This document shows positions 27,894 through 37,259 of a stretch of DNA of 64,000 nucleotides, piece after piece. Every line of letters begins with the position of its first letter. Position 1 is the first letter of the stretch. The translations under genes and the position numbers were made by a program. This stretch comes from Winogradskyella costae (GTDB lineage Bacteria; Bacteroidota; Bacteroidia; Flavobacteriales; Flavobacteriaceae): NCBI RefSeq assembly GCF_013403865.1, contig NZ_JABFDK010000001.1:1426001-1490000 (forward strand), read 5' to 3'. The notes under the pieces were generated by a model. That model was not told the DNA's origin, did not search any database, and saw only the letters and a program-made list of their open reading frames with translations.

Positions 27894-29741
27894 CTACTCC
27901 ACAGTTACAGATTTAGCTAAATTCCTAGGCTGATCTACATTTCTTTCTAGCATCACAGCAATGTGGTACGAGAGTAATTGTAAAGGTATTGTAGTTAATA
28001 AGGGAGTAAGGCATTCTAAGGTCTCAGGAACTTCTATGACATGATCGGCTAATTCTTTAACATTAGTATCTCCTTCAGTAACAATACCTATAATTTTACC
28101 TTTTCTAGATTTTATTTCTTGTATGTTACTTACCACTTTCTCATAATGTCCTTTTTTAGTGGCAATTACAACAACTGGCATTTGCTCATCAATTAAGGCT
28201 ATAGGTCCATGTTTCATTTCTGCAGCAGGATAGCCTTCTGCATGTATATAAGAAATCTCTTTTAATTTTAATGCCCCTTCTAATGCCACGGGGAAATTAA
28301 ACCCACGCCCTAAATACAAGAAGTTAGTAGAGTCTTTATAGATGTCCGCAACAGTTTTTACGTATGCATCCGATTTTAATGCTACTTCAACTTTACTCGG
28401 GATAGTTTCTAACTCAATAAGGTGGTGTCTAAATTCTGAACTAGACATTGTGCCTTTAGCTCTCGCTAATCGCAGAGCAATTAGCGTCAGTACTGTAATT
28501 TGTGTCGTAAAAGCTTTGGTTGACGCGACTCCTATTTCTGGACCAGCGTGTGTATATGCGCCAGCATCTGTTTCTCTTGCAATGGTTGAGCCAACCACAT
28601 TACATACACCGAAAACGAATGCTCCTTTCGATTTTGCTAATTTTATAGCAGCTAAAGTATCTGCTGTTTCGCCAGATTGAGAAATGGCTATAACGATATC
28701 TTTTTCAGTTATTACTGGATTTCTATATCTAAATTCTGAAGCATATTCTACTTCAACAGGGATTCTTGCTAGATCTTCAAAAATATACTCAGCAACTAAG
28801 CCGGCATGCCATGATGTACCACAAGCTACAATTATAATACGATCTGCTGCTAAGAATTTTTTCATGTTATCCTCAATACCAGACATTTTAATAATGGCTT
28901 CATTACTTAAAAGACGGCCTCTGAATGTATCTAAAATAGCACTTGGTTGTTCGTAGATTTCTTTGAGCATAAAATGCTCGTAACCGCCTTTTTCAATTTG
29001 CTCTAAATTAAGTTGAAGCTCTTGAATGTAAGGGTCTACTAAAATATCATTTTTGATTTTTCTAACTTTGATTTTTTTACCTCTTCTAATAATTGCCATT
29101 TCTTCATCTTCAAGATAAATAGCATTTTTAGTGTATTCAATAAAAGGGGAGGCATCACTAGCTATGAAAAATTCATCATCTCCAATACCTATGGCTAAAG
29201 GACTACCTAATTTTGCGACTACAACTTCATTTGGTTTCTTTTTGTCAAATACAGCAATGGCATAAGCTCCTACAACTTGATTTAAAGCAATTTGAACGGC
29301 TTTACCTAGCTTAAGGTTTTCACTTTTTTGTACGTCTTCAATAAGATTAACTAATACTTCTGTGTCTGTGTCTGATTGGAAAGTATAACCTCTTTTAATT
29401 AACTCTTTCTTTAGGGAATCATAATTTTCAATAATACCGTTATGAATGATAACTAAATCACCAGAATTAGAATAATGTGGATGAGAATTGACATCATTTG
29501 GTACCCCATGTGTAGCCCAACGTGTATGGCCAATACCTAGAGTTCCATCAGTTGAAATTTCACTCTCTATTTTGTTTTTAAGATCAGAAACTTTGCCTTT
29601 GGTTTTTGATAACTTAATTTTATCACCATCGTATAAAGCAATACCTGCGCTATCATAACCTCTGTATTCTAATCTTTGAAGTCCTTTAATAATAATAGGA
29701 TAAGCCTCTCTGTGGCCAATATATCCAACAATTCCGCACAT
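27894..29741 (-). CDS. glmS: Glutamine--fructose-6-phosphate aminotransferase
   Basis: 615 residues. MCGIVGYIGHREAYPIIIKG supplies the N-terminal Cys nucleophile after Met removal (glutaminase domain 1-~240). Two SIS domains follow (about 290-430 and 460-600), with GTSWHAG, SQSGETADTLAA and the C-terminal QPRNLAKSVTVE. It makes glucosamine-6-phosphate for peptidoglycan and LPS. No glmS ribozyme-like sequence was evident in the 11-bp gap to the preceding gene. Last gene of a set with glycogen synthase-like and DUF4270 genes. Confidence 0.96.
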   Translation of the reverse strand: MCGIVGYIGHREAYPIIIKGLQRLEYRGYDSAGIALYDGDKIKLSKTKGKVSDLKNKIESEISTDGTLGIGHTRWATHGVPNDVNSHPHYSNSGDLVIIHNGIIENYDSLKKELIKRGYTFQSDTDTEVLVNLIEDVQKSENLKLGKAVQIALNQVVGAYAIAVFDKKKPNEVVVAKLGSPLAIGIGDDEFFIASDASPFIEYTKNAIYLEDEEMAIIRRGKKIKVRKIKNDILVDPYIQELQLNLEQIEKGGYEHFMLKEIYEQPSAILDTFRGRLLSNEAIIKMSGIEDNMKKFLAADRIIIVACGTSWHAGLVAEYIFEDLARIPVEVEYASEFRYRNPVITEKDIVIAISQSGETADTLAAIKLAKSKGAFVFGVCNVVGSTIARETDAGAYTHAGPEIGVASTKAFTTQITVLTLIALRLARAKGTMSSSEFRHHLIELETIPSKVEVALKSDAYVKTVADIYKDSTNFLYLGRGFNFPVALEGALKLKEISYIHAEGYPAAEMKHGPIALIDEQMPVVVIATKKGHYEKVVSNIQEIKSRKGKIIGIVTEGDTNVKELADHVIEVPETLECLTPLLTTIPLQLLSYHIAVMLERNVDQPRNLAKSVTVE

Positions 29742-29752
29742 AAATTTGTTTT

Positions 29753-31498
29753 TTAGTAATTTGGTTCTGTGTAATATATTTCTAAGTACACACGTTTACT
29801 GCTATCTTGGTCTGATACATTACTACCATATAGTATTGTTCCTCTTGGTGTTAAGACAGAACTTATTGGCACAGATAAATCCAAATCATCGTCAGTTTTT
29901 ACTCTATTTTGAGTAATGCTAATGCTAGGGTCTTCTATATTTACGTTTAGGGAGACAGCTAAACCAAGTTCTACATTTGTAGAATCGCTTAAGAGTAAAT
30001 TATTAATATGTTCCGTAATTCTTAATTTATATTTAATCCCTTTTTCATAGTCTGCATCAGCTGCGTCTTCAACACGTTCTAAAGGACCAAGGTGGCTAGT
30101 TTTAGAAAATGAAGGGAAATTGGTATTAGTAGCATCTAAATAATAGTCGAGCAATGGTGTTTTGTTCTCGGCATCATATAAATAAAGGCGGTCAGGCTCG
30201 TTATTTGGATCTTCATTTAATAGATCTAGCTGAGCTCTATCTACATAAAAGATTAAATTAGCTTCGTTAACTAATCGTTTAGAGCTTTCAAATTTATTAT
30301 CATCTAAATTCACAAAATCATTTCTGAATTTATCAAAAACACTCATACCAGCTTCGGCATCAAAACCATCAAATAATTTTATTCCTGCAGTGGCACCTTC
30401 CCCACCTTTTAGGTAAATTCTACTATCTCCATTAATCTCATCCCCATCACCAATTGGCAATGTAAAATCATTATCGAAAAAATTAATTTTATTTGAACCA
30501 AAATTAAGAACGTAAGTGTCGCTGTCTCTGGTTTCTGGGTCATCCTCGTTTGGTGTAGAGTAGTATATTGTTATGTTGGCATTATTTGAGCTTGCAGTGT
30601 TTAAAATAAGAAAGCTACCGTCATCATTAATAGCTTCAGCCTTAAAATATAGACCTCTAAAATACTCTGTAAAATTATTTAGATTACTTAATACAGCATC
30701 TCCTTCTTTTGCTAATATTTTATCTTCCCAAAACGAAGGTTCTAACATTATTCTCATTCCTGGGGATTCGCTTGATAACAAGGTTTTATCTCCATTTTCA
30801 TCGAGATTATTAACGTCTTTTAAGTCATAGCCTATATCGTTAATATCAATTTCATTGTCTACCACAAACATATTACTGCCCATTTCATCATAATCTACAA
30901 AGGTAAGTTCTGAGCCTTCTAAAATTGTGGTTGATATTGGTCCTAATGTTGATGATCTATCTGAAAAATAAGCTTGAGTTACATCGAAACCAGCGCTAGG
31001 ATCAAAATCTCTAATGAAATAGTTATTCTCAAAAATATTCAATTTTATATTGCTATAGTTTTCTGATTTAGATATTACAGAATCAAGACTATAGGTAGTT
31101 TTGCCATCATCATCAATGCCTGTTATAGTACTAAAATATGGGATGGTAACTACGACAGAATCAACCCTTGCTTCGTCTCCAAAAGTTGGGTCGAAAATTG
31201 ATGGTGTTAATTGAGTTACAAAACTTGCAGTTGTTCTTCCGTAAGCATCGTCGTAAACACCCAAGTTTGTTAAACCAGATAAACTCGTTAATTCTGATCT
31301 GTTAGTTTGTACAGGTGCTAAGGGCTTGGTGTAAGTGGTAACGTTATATTCGTTAGTGGAATATATATCAAAATTCGTCGCCACGTCACTATTAAGAACG
31401 TCAGAGTTTAAGCTTGCAAAATCATTGTCACAAGCAATAAAGCTTAGAGCAATTAATCCAAAGGATACGATTTGGAGGGCTATTCTGTTTTTTTTCAT
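29753..31498 (-). CDS. DUF4270 lipoprotein
   Basis: 581 residues with lipobox LSFIAC (Cys23). The beta-rich body with FVTQLTPSIFDPTFGDEARVDSVVV (in part) and the C-terminal PRGTILYGSNVSD...YLEIYYTEPNY matches DUF4270, a Bacteroidota lipoprotein family of unknown role frequently placed between glycogen-synthase-like and glmS genes. It starts 8 bp after the upstream gene's stop. Outer-membrane location is inferred from the lipoprotein signal. Confidence 0.85.
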   Translation of the reverse strand: MKKNRIALQIVSFGLIALSFIACDNDFASLNSDVLNSDVATNFDIYSTNEYNVTTYTKPLAPVQTNRSELTSLSGLTNLGVYDDAYGRTTASFVTQLTPSIFDPTFGDEARVDSVVVTIPYFSTITGIDDDGKTTYSLDSVISKSENYSNIKLNIFENNYFIRDFDPSAGFDVTQAYFSDRSSTLGPISTTILEGSELTFVDYDEMGSNMFVVDNEIDINDIGYDLKDVNNLDENGDKTLLSSESPGMRIMLEPSFWEDKILAKEGDAVLSNLNNFTEYFRGLYFKAEAINDDGSFLILNTASSNNANITIYYSTPNEDDPETRDSDTYVLNFGSNKINFFDNDFTLPIGDGDEINGDSRIYLKGGEGATAGIKLFDGFDAEAGMSVFDKFRNDFVNLDDNKFESSKRLVNEANLIFYVDRAQLDLLNEDPNNEPDRLYLYDAENKTPLLDYYLDATNTNFPSFSKTSHLGPLERVEDAADADYEKGIKYKLRITEHINNLLLSDSTNVELGLAVSLNVNIEDPSISITQNRVKTDDDLDLSVPISSVLTPRGTILYGSNVSDQDSSKRVYLEIYYTEPNY

Positions 31499-31506
31499 AC
31501 GTGATA

Positions 31507-32319
31507 TTAACCGTTTAATACAGTAGTGTTGTAAAACTCTGTGTAAGGATCTGCAAATTCTTCAATAGAATAATAGTCTAACACAGGTTTTGTTAAGTCA
31601 TTTAAATAGGTGTCTAATTCTTCTGGTAATTCTTCAGAGCCTCTAATGATGGCATCAGAATTATCGATAGCCACTTTCATTAAATTAACATAATCTGGTT
31701 TATTTAATAATTGAGTTGTTTCTGCATCTAATCCGTCAAAATTTACTTTAGAGATCATATCTTTATCTAACGTCCCTTCGAAACTTTGATTGTATACAGA
31801 GGTCACTATTTTACTTTCGGTAAATAAAGGTTCTGTTTTGTAGAATTCTTTTAAGTACAATGGCAGTAAAGAAGCCAACCAACCATTGACATGAATAATA
31901 TCTGGTGCCCAATTGAGTTTTTTAACAGTTTCTATAACTCCTTTAGCAAAGAAAATTGCACGCTCATCATTATCTGAAAATAATTTTCCGTCCTCGTCTG
32001 TTAGTGTTGCTTTTCTTTTAAAGTAATCTTCATTATCTATGAAGTAAACTTGGATGCGCTCTTTAGGAATAGAAGCTACTTTTATAATTAAAGGCATGTC
32101 CAAATCATTAATGACTAGGTTGATACCAGAAAGTCTAATAACTTCATGCAGTTGATGTCTTCTTTCATTAATATTTCCAAAGCGAGGCATAAATATTCTT
32201 ATCTGACCTCCTTGTTTGTTTACCATCCTTGGCGCTTCAAATGACATTGAAGAAATTTCAGTTTCTGGTAAATATGGCACAACTTCCGAGGACACATACA
32301 ATATTCGTTTATCTTTCAT
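31507..32319 (-). CDS. Glycogen/starch synthase N-terminal-domain protein (GT5-like, short)
   Basis: 270 residues. RILYVSSEVVPYLPETEISS, ...FMPRFGNINERRHQLHEV, and the central DIIHVNGWLASLLPLYLKEF match the N-terminal Rossmann domain of GT5 glycogen synthases. The second (C-terminal) GT-B domain with the EPCGL-type nucleotide-sugar site is absent, and the lysine of KTGGL reads ETEISS. Full GT5 enzymes are ~470-500 residues, so this is a half-sized homologue. It heads a minus-strand operon and diverges from panC. Enzymatic activity is doubtful; the short form is common in Flavobacteriaceae. Confidence 0.75.
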   Translation of the reverse strand: MKDKRILYVSSEVVPYLPETEISSMSFEAPRMVNKQGGQIRIFMPRFGNINERRHQLHEVIRLSGINLVINDLDMPLIIKVASIPKERIQVYFIDNEDYFKRKATLTDEDGKLFSDNDERAIFFAKGVIETVKKLNWAPDIIHVNGWLASLLPLYLKEFYKTEPLFTESKIVTSVYNQSFEGTLDKDMISKVNFDGLDAETTQLLNKPDYVNLMKVAIDNSDAIIRGSEELPEELDTYLNDLTKPVLDYYSIEEFADPYTEFYNTTVLNG

Positions 32320-32370
32320 AAATCTACTGCTTTTTTAATTTAATAGTAAAAACATGCAAAATTACAAAAT

Positions 32371-32403
32371 TTTGGGCAGATTGCTAGTATTATATTATGT
32401 TTG
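32371..32403 (+). promoter_or_regulatory. Promoter of panC-panD
   Basis: TTTG (32371-32374), 21-bp spacer, TATGTTTG (32396-32403), 25 bp before the panC start: a good Bacteroidota promoter. Confidence 0.6.
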
Positions 32404-32428
32404 CATGCGTTAAACTTTTGTTACGGCA

Positions 32429-33280
32429 TTGAAAAACTTTGAAAATAAAACCGAATTATCATCCTATGTCTCTGCATTAAAAGGCAATGGAAGCACCATT
32501 GGCTTTGTGCCAACTATGGGTGCGTTGCATAGAGGACATTTGTCACTGGTAAATAGTGGGTTAGAAGAAAATGACCTGGTGGTTGTTAGTATTTTTGTTA
32601 ATCCTACCCAATTTAATAACGAGGAAGACTTAATTAAATATCCTAGAACCTTAGAAGCGGATACTGCTTTATTAGAAACCGTAAGTGATGATCGCATTAT
32701 TATTTACGCTCCCTCTAATGAAGATATTTATGGTAATGATATCCAATCTCAGTCCTTTAATTTTGATGGTTTAGAGCATGAAATGGAAGGGGCTTTTAGA
32801 GTGGGGCATTTTGATGGTGTTGGTACTATTGTTAAGCGTTTGTTTGAAATTGTTAATCCTGACCGTGCTTATTTTGGCGAGAAAGATTTTCAACAATTAC
32901 AAATTATTCGAAAGCTTGTAGAACTACATCACTTGCCTGTTGAGATTGTAGGTTGTCCTATTCATAGAGCTGAGGATGGTTTGGCTATGAGTTCTAGGAA
33001 TGCGAGACTGTCATCGGCTCATAGAGATGTGGCTCCATTCATTTATAGAACACTAATGTCTGCCAAAATAAAGTTTGGCACAAAAAGTGCTCAGGATATA
33101 ACGGAGTGGGTTCATACGCAATTTAAGACAGAAGAACTCTTAGAGTTAGAGTATTTTATTATTGCAGATATAACGACCTTAAAACCGGTAAAACGTAAAT
33201 CAACAAAAAAGTCATATAGAGCTTTTATAGCGGTATATGCAGGCGATATAAGATTGATAGATAATATCGCTTTAAATTAA
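32429..33280 (+). CDS. panC: Pantoate--beta-alanine ligase
   Basis: 283 residues. HIGH-type motif [29 protein letters not shown] and the KMSKS-like [12 protein letters not shown] are all present. It joins pantoate and beta-alanine to give pantothenate. The frame has no ATG upstream of the conserved FVPTMG, and an in-frame stop at 32411 leaves the TTG at 32429 as the best start. panD follows 13 bp later and provides the beta-alanine. Confidence 0.95.
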   Translation: MKNFENKTELSSYVSALKGNGSTIGFVPTMGALHRGHLSLVNSGLEENDLVVVSIFVNPTQFNNEEDLIKYPRTLEADTALLETVSDDRIIIYAPSNEDIYGNDIQSQSFNFDGLEHEMEGAFRVGHFDGVGTIVKRLFEIVNPDRAYFGEKDFQQLQIIRKLVELHHLPVEIVGCPIHRAEDGLAMSSRNARLSSAHRDVAPFIYRTLMSAKIKFGTKSAQDITEWVHTQFKTEELLELEYFIIADITTLKPVKRKSTKKSYRAFIAVYAGDIRLIDNIALN

Positions 33281-33293
33281 TTATCTTTGTAGT

Positions 33294-33644
33294 ATGCAAA
33301 TACAAGTTGTAAAATCTAAAATTCATCGTGTAAAGGTTACAGGTGCCAAACTTAATTATATTGGTAGTATAACTATAGATGAAGACTTAATGGAAGCGGC
33401 AAATATTATACAAGGCGAAAAAGTTCAAATTGTTAATAACGACAATGGAGAGCGTTTAGAAACCTATTGTATTCCCGGACCACGTAATAGTGGTGAAATT
33501 ACGCTTAATGGAGCTGCAGCACGTAAAGTAGCTGTGGGTGACACGCTGATCCTTATTACTTATGCAATTATGGAAATTGAAGAGGCTAAGGTGTTTAAAC
33601 CTTCATTAGTGTTTCCAGACGAAGCTACGAATCTTCTAAAGTAA
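33294..33644 (+). CDS. panD: Aspartate 1-decarboxylase proenzyme
   Basis: 116 residues. The self-processing site is Gly24-Ser25 in NYIGSITID; Ser25 becomes the pyruvoyl group. [19 protein letters not shown] and [11 protein letters not shown] are conserved. It makes beta-alanine for PanC just upstream. A TAnnTTTG element (33282-33289) lies 4 bp before the ATG and could give a nearly leaderless transcript in addition to read-through from panC. Confidence 0.96.
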   Translation: MQIQVVKSKIHRVKVTGAKLNYIGSITIDEDLMEAANIIQGEKVQIVNNDNGERLETYCIPGPRNSGEITLNGAAARKVAVGDTLILITYAIMEIEEAKVFKPSLVFPDEATNLLK

Positions 33645-33648
33645 CCAG

Positions 33649-34608
33649 GTGGCTAAACCTAAAACCATCCTAAAAGTTGTATTGCCATTACTCTTAGGAG
33701 TTGGCTTAGTGTGGTATTCTTTATCTAAAATTTCTATATCAACTTTAGTGCAGTATTTTAAGGATGCTGATTATAGTTGGATCATTCTTGGAGTGTCTTT
33801 AGGTGTTTTTAGTCATATATCTAGAGCTTATCGTTGGCTCTATATGGCAGAGCCTTTGGGATATAAGCCGAAATTTGGTAACAGTTTAATGGCTGTATAT
33901 TCGGCATATCTTATCAACTTTACGATTCCACGAGCAGGCGAAGTCGCAAGAGCATCTATATTAAGAAACTATGAGGATATTCCGTTTGATAAAGGCTTTG
34001 GAACTATAGTTGCTGAGCGCATTGCAGATACTATTATGTTACTTGCAATAGTGGCTATAGCTTTTTTTATAGAATTCGAATTTATCTATAATTTTTTTGC
34101 AGATAAATTTAATCCAACTTCTTTATTTTTAGGAGGTTCAGTATTACTTTTGGGAACTTTACTGTTATTTCTGTTTATTAAAAAAAGTAGGTCTACATTC
34201 GCTTTAAAAGTCAAAGGATTCGTTTCAGGGTTATTAGAGGGGGCACTGAGTATTTTCAAGATGAAAAAAAAGTGGGCGTTTATAGGACATACCTTATTTA
34301 TTTGGGTTATGTATGTACTTATGTTTTACGTTACGACATTTGCTTTACCAGAACTACAAAATATTACATTAGCAGCTGTTCTTATTGGATTTATCCTATC
34401 AAGTTTTAGTATTGCCGCTACAAACGGAGGCATTGGTTCGTTTCCAGAGGCCGTAGTTATTGCTTTTTCATTATTTGGAATGGGAGACGATCCTAGCAGA
34501 GCTTTTGGGTGGATTGTATGGTCAACTCAAACATTGGTTATTATTATTGTTGGTGGTTTGTCCTTATTATATTTACCTATTTACAACAGAAAGAGAACAA
34601 CAATATAA
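33649..34608 (+). CDS. UPF0104/LPG-synthase-TM family flippase-like membrane protein
   Basis: 319 residues, GTG start 4 bp after panD. Eight or so membrane helices with SRAYRWLYMAEPLGYKP, NFTIPRAGEVARASIL and the NGGIGSFPEAVV signature of the lysylphosphatidylglycerol-synthase transmembrane (AglD/UPF0104) family. The catalytic lysyl-transfer domain of MprF is absent, so a lipid-flipping or -binding role is more likely than synthesis. Conserved place between panD and esterase-like genes suggests operon membership only. Confidence 0.85.
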   Translation: MAKPKTILKVVLPLLLGVGLVWYSLSKISISTLVQYFKDADYSWIILGVSLGVFSHISRAYRWLYMAEPLGYKPKFGNSLMAVYSAYLINFTIPRAGEVARASILRNYEDIPFDKGFGTIVAERIADTIMLLAIVAIAFFIEFEFIYNFFADKFNPTSLFLGGSVLLLGTLLLFLFIKKSRSTFALKVKGFVSGLLEGALSIFKMKKKWAFIGHTLFIWVMYVLMFYVTTFALPELQNITLAAVLIGFILSSFSIAATNGGIGSFPEAVVIAFSLFGMGDDPSRAFGWIVWSTQTLVIIIVGGLSLLYLPIYNRKRTTI

Positions 34609-34642
34609 AAATATTTTTTACCTTACTTTAAATTTTTAATTT

Positions 34643-35794
34643 ATGCATAATATGAAGAATTTTTACCTTGTTCTAGCTCTTTTTTTAGGCTTAAATATTC
34701 ATTCTCAGGCAGTTTATAGAACTATTGAATCTGTAAAACTTGAAGGAGAGCGTGAATTGAAAATTCAATTACCACGGAATTATAATCCTGAAGAAAAGCG
34801 TTCGTATCCTTTAATTATCGTCTTAGATGGGGATTATTTATTTGAACCAATTGCTGGTAATATCGATTATCAATCCTATTGGGAAGATATTCCAGATTGT
34901 ATCGTTGTAGGTATTAACCAGGCAACTACTAGAACAGATGATTTTTATTATGATAACGAATCTTTTTTTCCTTCTCATAATGGTGCTGCTTTCTATGAAT
35001 TTATGGCAGCCGAACTCTTGCCATTTATTGAAGAGAATTATAATGCATCCAATTTTAGAATAATCGTAGGACATGATTTGAGTGCTAATTTCATAAATTA
35101 TTACTTATTTAAAGATGAACCTTTGTTTAGAGCTTATGTGGCTTTGAGTCCGGATTTTGCGCCGCAAATGATGGAGAGATTAACACAGCGATTATCTATT
35201 CTTCAGCAAGAAATATTTTATTATATGGCAACAGCAGATGCTGATATAAAAGCAATGAGAAGTACGATTCTGGAAAATAACTCTACGATTTCAGCTATTG
35301 AGAATAAAAATCTTCTCTATAAATTTGATGATTTTGAAGATGCCAATCATTATTCTTTAGTTGGTAGAGGTATCCCAAAAGCTTTAAATCAAATTTTCGC
35401 ACTTTTTAAACCTATTAATGCGAAAGAATATTCAGAAAAAGTACTCACTTTTGAAGGATCCCCTTTTGATTATTTGATTAAAAAGTATGAAGATATTGAG
35501 CATTTTTATGGTTTTGATAAAAAATTAATTGAAAATGATATTAGAGCGATTGCAGCAGCTAGTAACAAAAAAGATGACTTAGAGTCTTTACAAAAATTAT
35601 CAAAGCTCGTTAATAAAGAATTTCCTAAATCAATGTTAAGCGCTTATTATTCAGGAATGTATAATGAGAAAGAAGGAAATTTAAAAAAGGCGCTACAGCG
35701 CTATAAATCGGGACTATTATTAGAGCCTTCACAGTCTGTAGATAAAGAAATGATGCTCGATAAAATGTATGAAATTCAGGACAAGATGAAATAG
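34643..35794 (+). CDS. Esterase-D-like alpha/beta-hydrolase paralogue 1 with Asp at the nucleophile elbow
   Basis: 383 residues; secreted (signal peptide ending near HSQA; the ATG three codons in is an alternative start). The esterase (PF00756-like) core runs ~25-260: LPRNYNPEEK, LIIVLDGDYLFEP and the nucleophile elbow VGHDLSANF. The catalytic Ser of GHS is Asp145, while a candidate His (NHYSL, His236) is kept. A helical, TPR-like C-terminus (~280-383) follows. Next to it is a close paralogue with the same change. It may be a pseudoenzyme or use an Asp nucleophile; substrates unknown. Confidence 0.8.
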   Translation: MHNMKNFYLVLALFLGLNIHSQAVYRTIESVKLEGERELKIQLPRNYNPEEKRSYPLIIVLDGDYLFEPIAGNIDYQSYWEDIPDCIVVGINQATTRTDDFYYDNESFFPSHNGAAFYEFMAAELLPFIEENYNASNFRIIVGHDLSANFINYYLFKDEPLFRAYVALSPDFAPQMMERLTQRLSILQQEIFYYMATADADIKAMRSTILENNSTISAIENKNLLYKFDDFEDANHYSLVGRGIPKALNQIFALFKPINAKEYSEKVLTFEGSPFDYLIKKYEDIEHFYGFDKKLIENDIRAIAAASNKKDDLESLQKLSKLVNKEFPKSMLSAYYSGMYNEKEGNLKKALQRYKSGLLLEPSQSVDKEMMLDKMYEIQDKMK

Positions 35795-35873
35795 TAATGT
35801 ATTTCATCGAAAAAAATTGACAAGTTGGCGATAATTTAGTATGTTTGGAATCCCAAATCTAAACCTACTTGTC

Positions 35874-37055
35874 ATGAAAAAAACTATTTTTTTAGTTCTT
35901 GCATGTTTAATTTGTGCTTCTACATTCGCACAGACGACTTATCAGGAAATATCCTCGGCTAAACTTAATACCGTACGTAAGCTAAAAGTTAAACTTCCAA
36001 AAAATTATGATGCTAATGCGGATGAAAAGTATCCAGTAATTATTGTATTTGATGGAGACTATCTATTTGAGCCAGTAGTTGGGCAAATAGACTTTCAAAC
36101 GTATTTTGACAACATGCCAGGATCTATAGTTGTTGGAATAATGCAAGGTGAAAATCGTTTCTATGACGGCTACTATGATCCCACTACAGGATTACCAACA
36201 GAATCTGGACTTAGATTTCACGATTTTGTCTCGGAAGAATTAATGCCATTTATTGATAAAAAATACAACACTAGTAAGTTTAGAGTTGCTGTAGGTCATG
36301 ATAATATGGGGAATTTTATAAATTCTTATTTATTCAAAGAAACGTTAGAGTTTCAAGCCTATGTTTGTATTAGTCCCGATTTTATAGGGTCATTAAACAA
36401 TTTTATATCTAAACGTTTAGCATTATATAAAAAGGATGTTTTTTATTATTTAGCAACTGCAGAAAAGGATATACCACAAATAAGAGAAAGTATATTATCT
36501 ACAAATGCGCAAATAAAAACGGTTGATAATCAGAACGTGACTTATTATTTTGATGACTTTAAAGATGAAACGCATTATACATTAGTCACAAGCGCTTTGG
36601 CAAGATCATTTGAAAAGATTTTTGATATTTACAATCCGCTTAGAGAAAAAGAGCTTGAGGAAAAAGTATTACCATATGAAGGCACTTTAGATACCTACTT
36701 AACGGATAGGTATAAGAGAATCGAAAAATTATTCGGTATTAAGAAAGAAATTAGCGAAGAAGAAATAGAGAAGGTTGTTAAAATTGCAGAACAACGTGAA
36801 GATTTAAAATCACTTAGTAAATTAGGTGAATTGGCCAATAAACTTCATCCAGAGTCTTTAATGGGTACTTATTATTTAGCGCAATCTGCAGAAAGATTAG
36901 GTAAAACTAAAAAAGCAAAAAAATTATACGAATCTGCATTGACATTAAACGATGTTAGTCATATTAATAGAGATTTTATCTTCTCTAAAATTGATGAGTT
37001 AACCGTGGTAGATTTAGATGAAGAGATTGACGACGACGACGATGAAGAAAACTAG
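35874..37055 (+). CDS. Esterase-D-like alpha/beta-hydrolase paralogue 2 with Asp at the nucleophile elbow
   Basis: 393 residues from MKKTIFLVLACLICASTFAQ at 35874 (a longer frame from 35841 adds 11 residues ahead of a clear signal peptide). Same architecture as the preceding gene: LPKNYDANAD, VIIVFDGDYLFEP, VGHDNMGNF with Asp143 replacing the nucleophile Ser, ETHYTLV with the His, then a TPR-like tail (SLMGTYYLAQSAERLGKTKKA, in part). It ends in an acidic stretch DEEIDDDDDEEN. A tandem duplication with retained atypical motif argues for a conserved function. It lies 79 bp after its paralogue. Confidence 0.8.
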   Translation: MKKTIFLVLACLICASTFAQTTYQEISSAKLNTVRKLKVKLPKNYDANADEKYPVIIVFDGDYLFEPVVGQIDFQTYFDNMPGSIVVGIMQGENRFYDGYYDPTTGLPTESGLRFHDFVSEELMPFIDKKYNTSKFRVAVGHDNMGNFINSYLFKETLEFQAYVCISPDFIGSLNNFISKRLALYKKDVFYYLATAEKDIPQIRESILSTNAQIKTVDNQNVTYYFDDFKDETHYTLVTSALARSFEKIFDIYNPLREKELEEKVLPYEGTLDTYLTDRYKRIEKLFGIKKEISEEEIEKVVKIAEQREDLKSLSKLGELANKLHPESLMGTYYLAQSAERLGKTKKAKKLYESALTLNDVSHINRDFIFSKIDELTVVDLDEEIDDDDDEEN

Positions 37056-37194
37056 GAAATATAGATTATCATCAGATGACTTATTTGAAGCTTTATATGG
37101 TAAAACAAAAACATTTTTGTTTTCTAATATGCCTTCAAAAGTAGCAACATTAAAAGTTTTAGCTATTGTAGCTTGGTTTAAAGACATCAATTAA
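37042..37194 (+). CDS. Possible 50-residue basic small protein
   Basis: ATG at 37042 overlaps the stop region of the preceding hydrolase gene by 14 bp and reads MKKTRKYRLSSDDLFEALYG, then a hydrophobic KVATLKVLAIVAWFKDIN end. Codon choice is like its neighbours and the overlap suggests coupling, but no family is recognised and it could be chance. Confidence 0.4.
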   Translation: MKKTRKYRLSSDDLFEALYGKTKTFLFSNMPSKVATLKVLAIVAWFKDIN

Positions 37195-37259
37195 AATTGT
37201 CTTAATTTAGCTGTTTCAAAATTTAATAATCCTGTTATATGGGATTCTGAAACTAGAGT

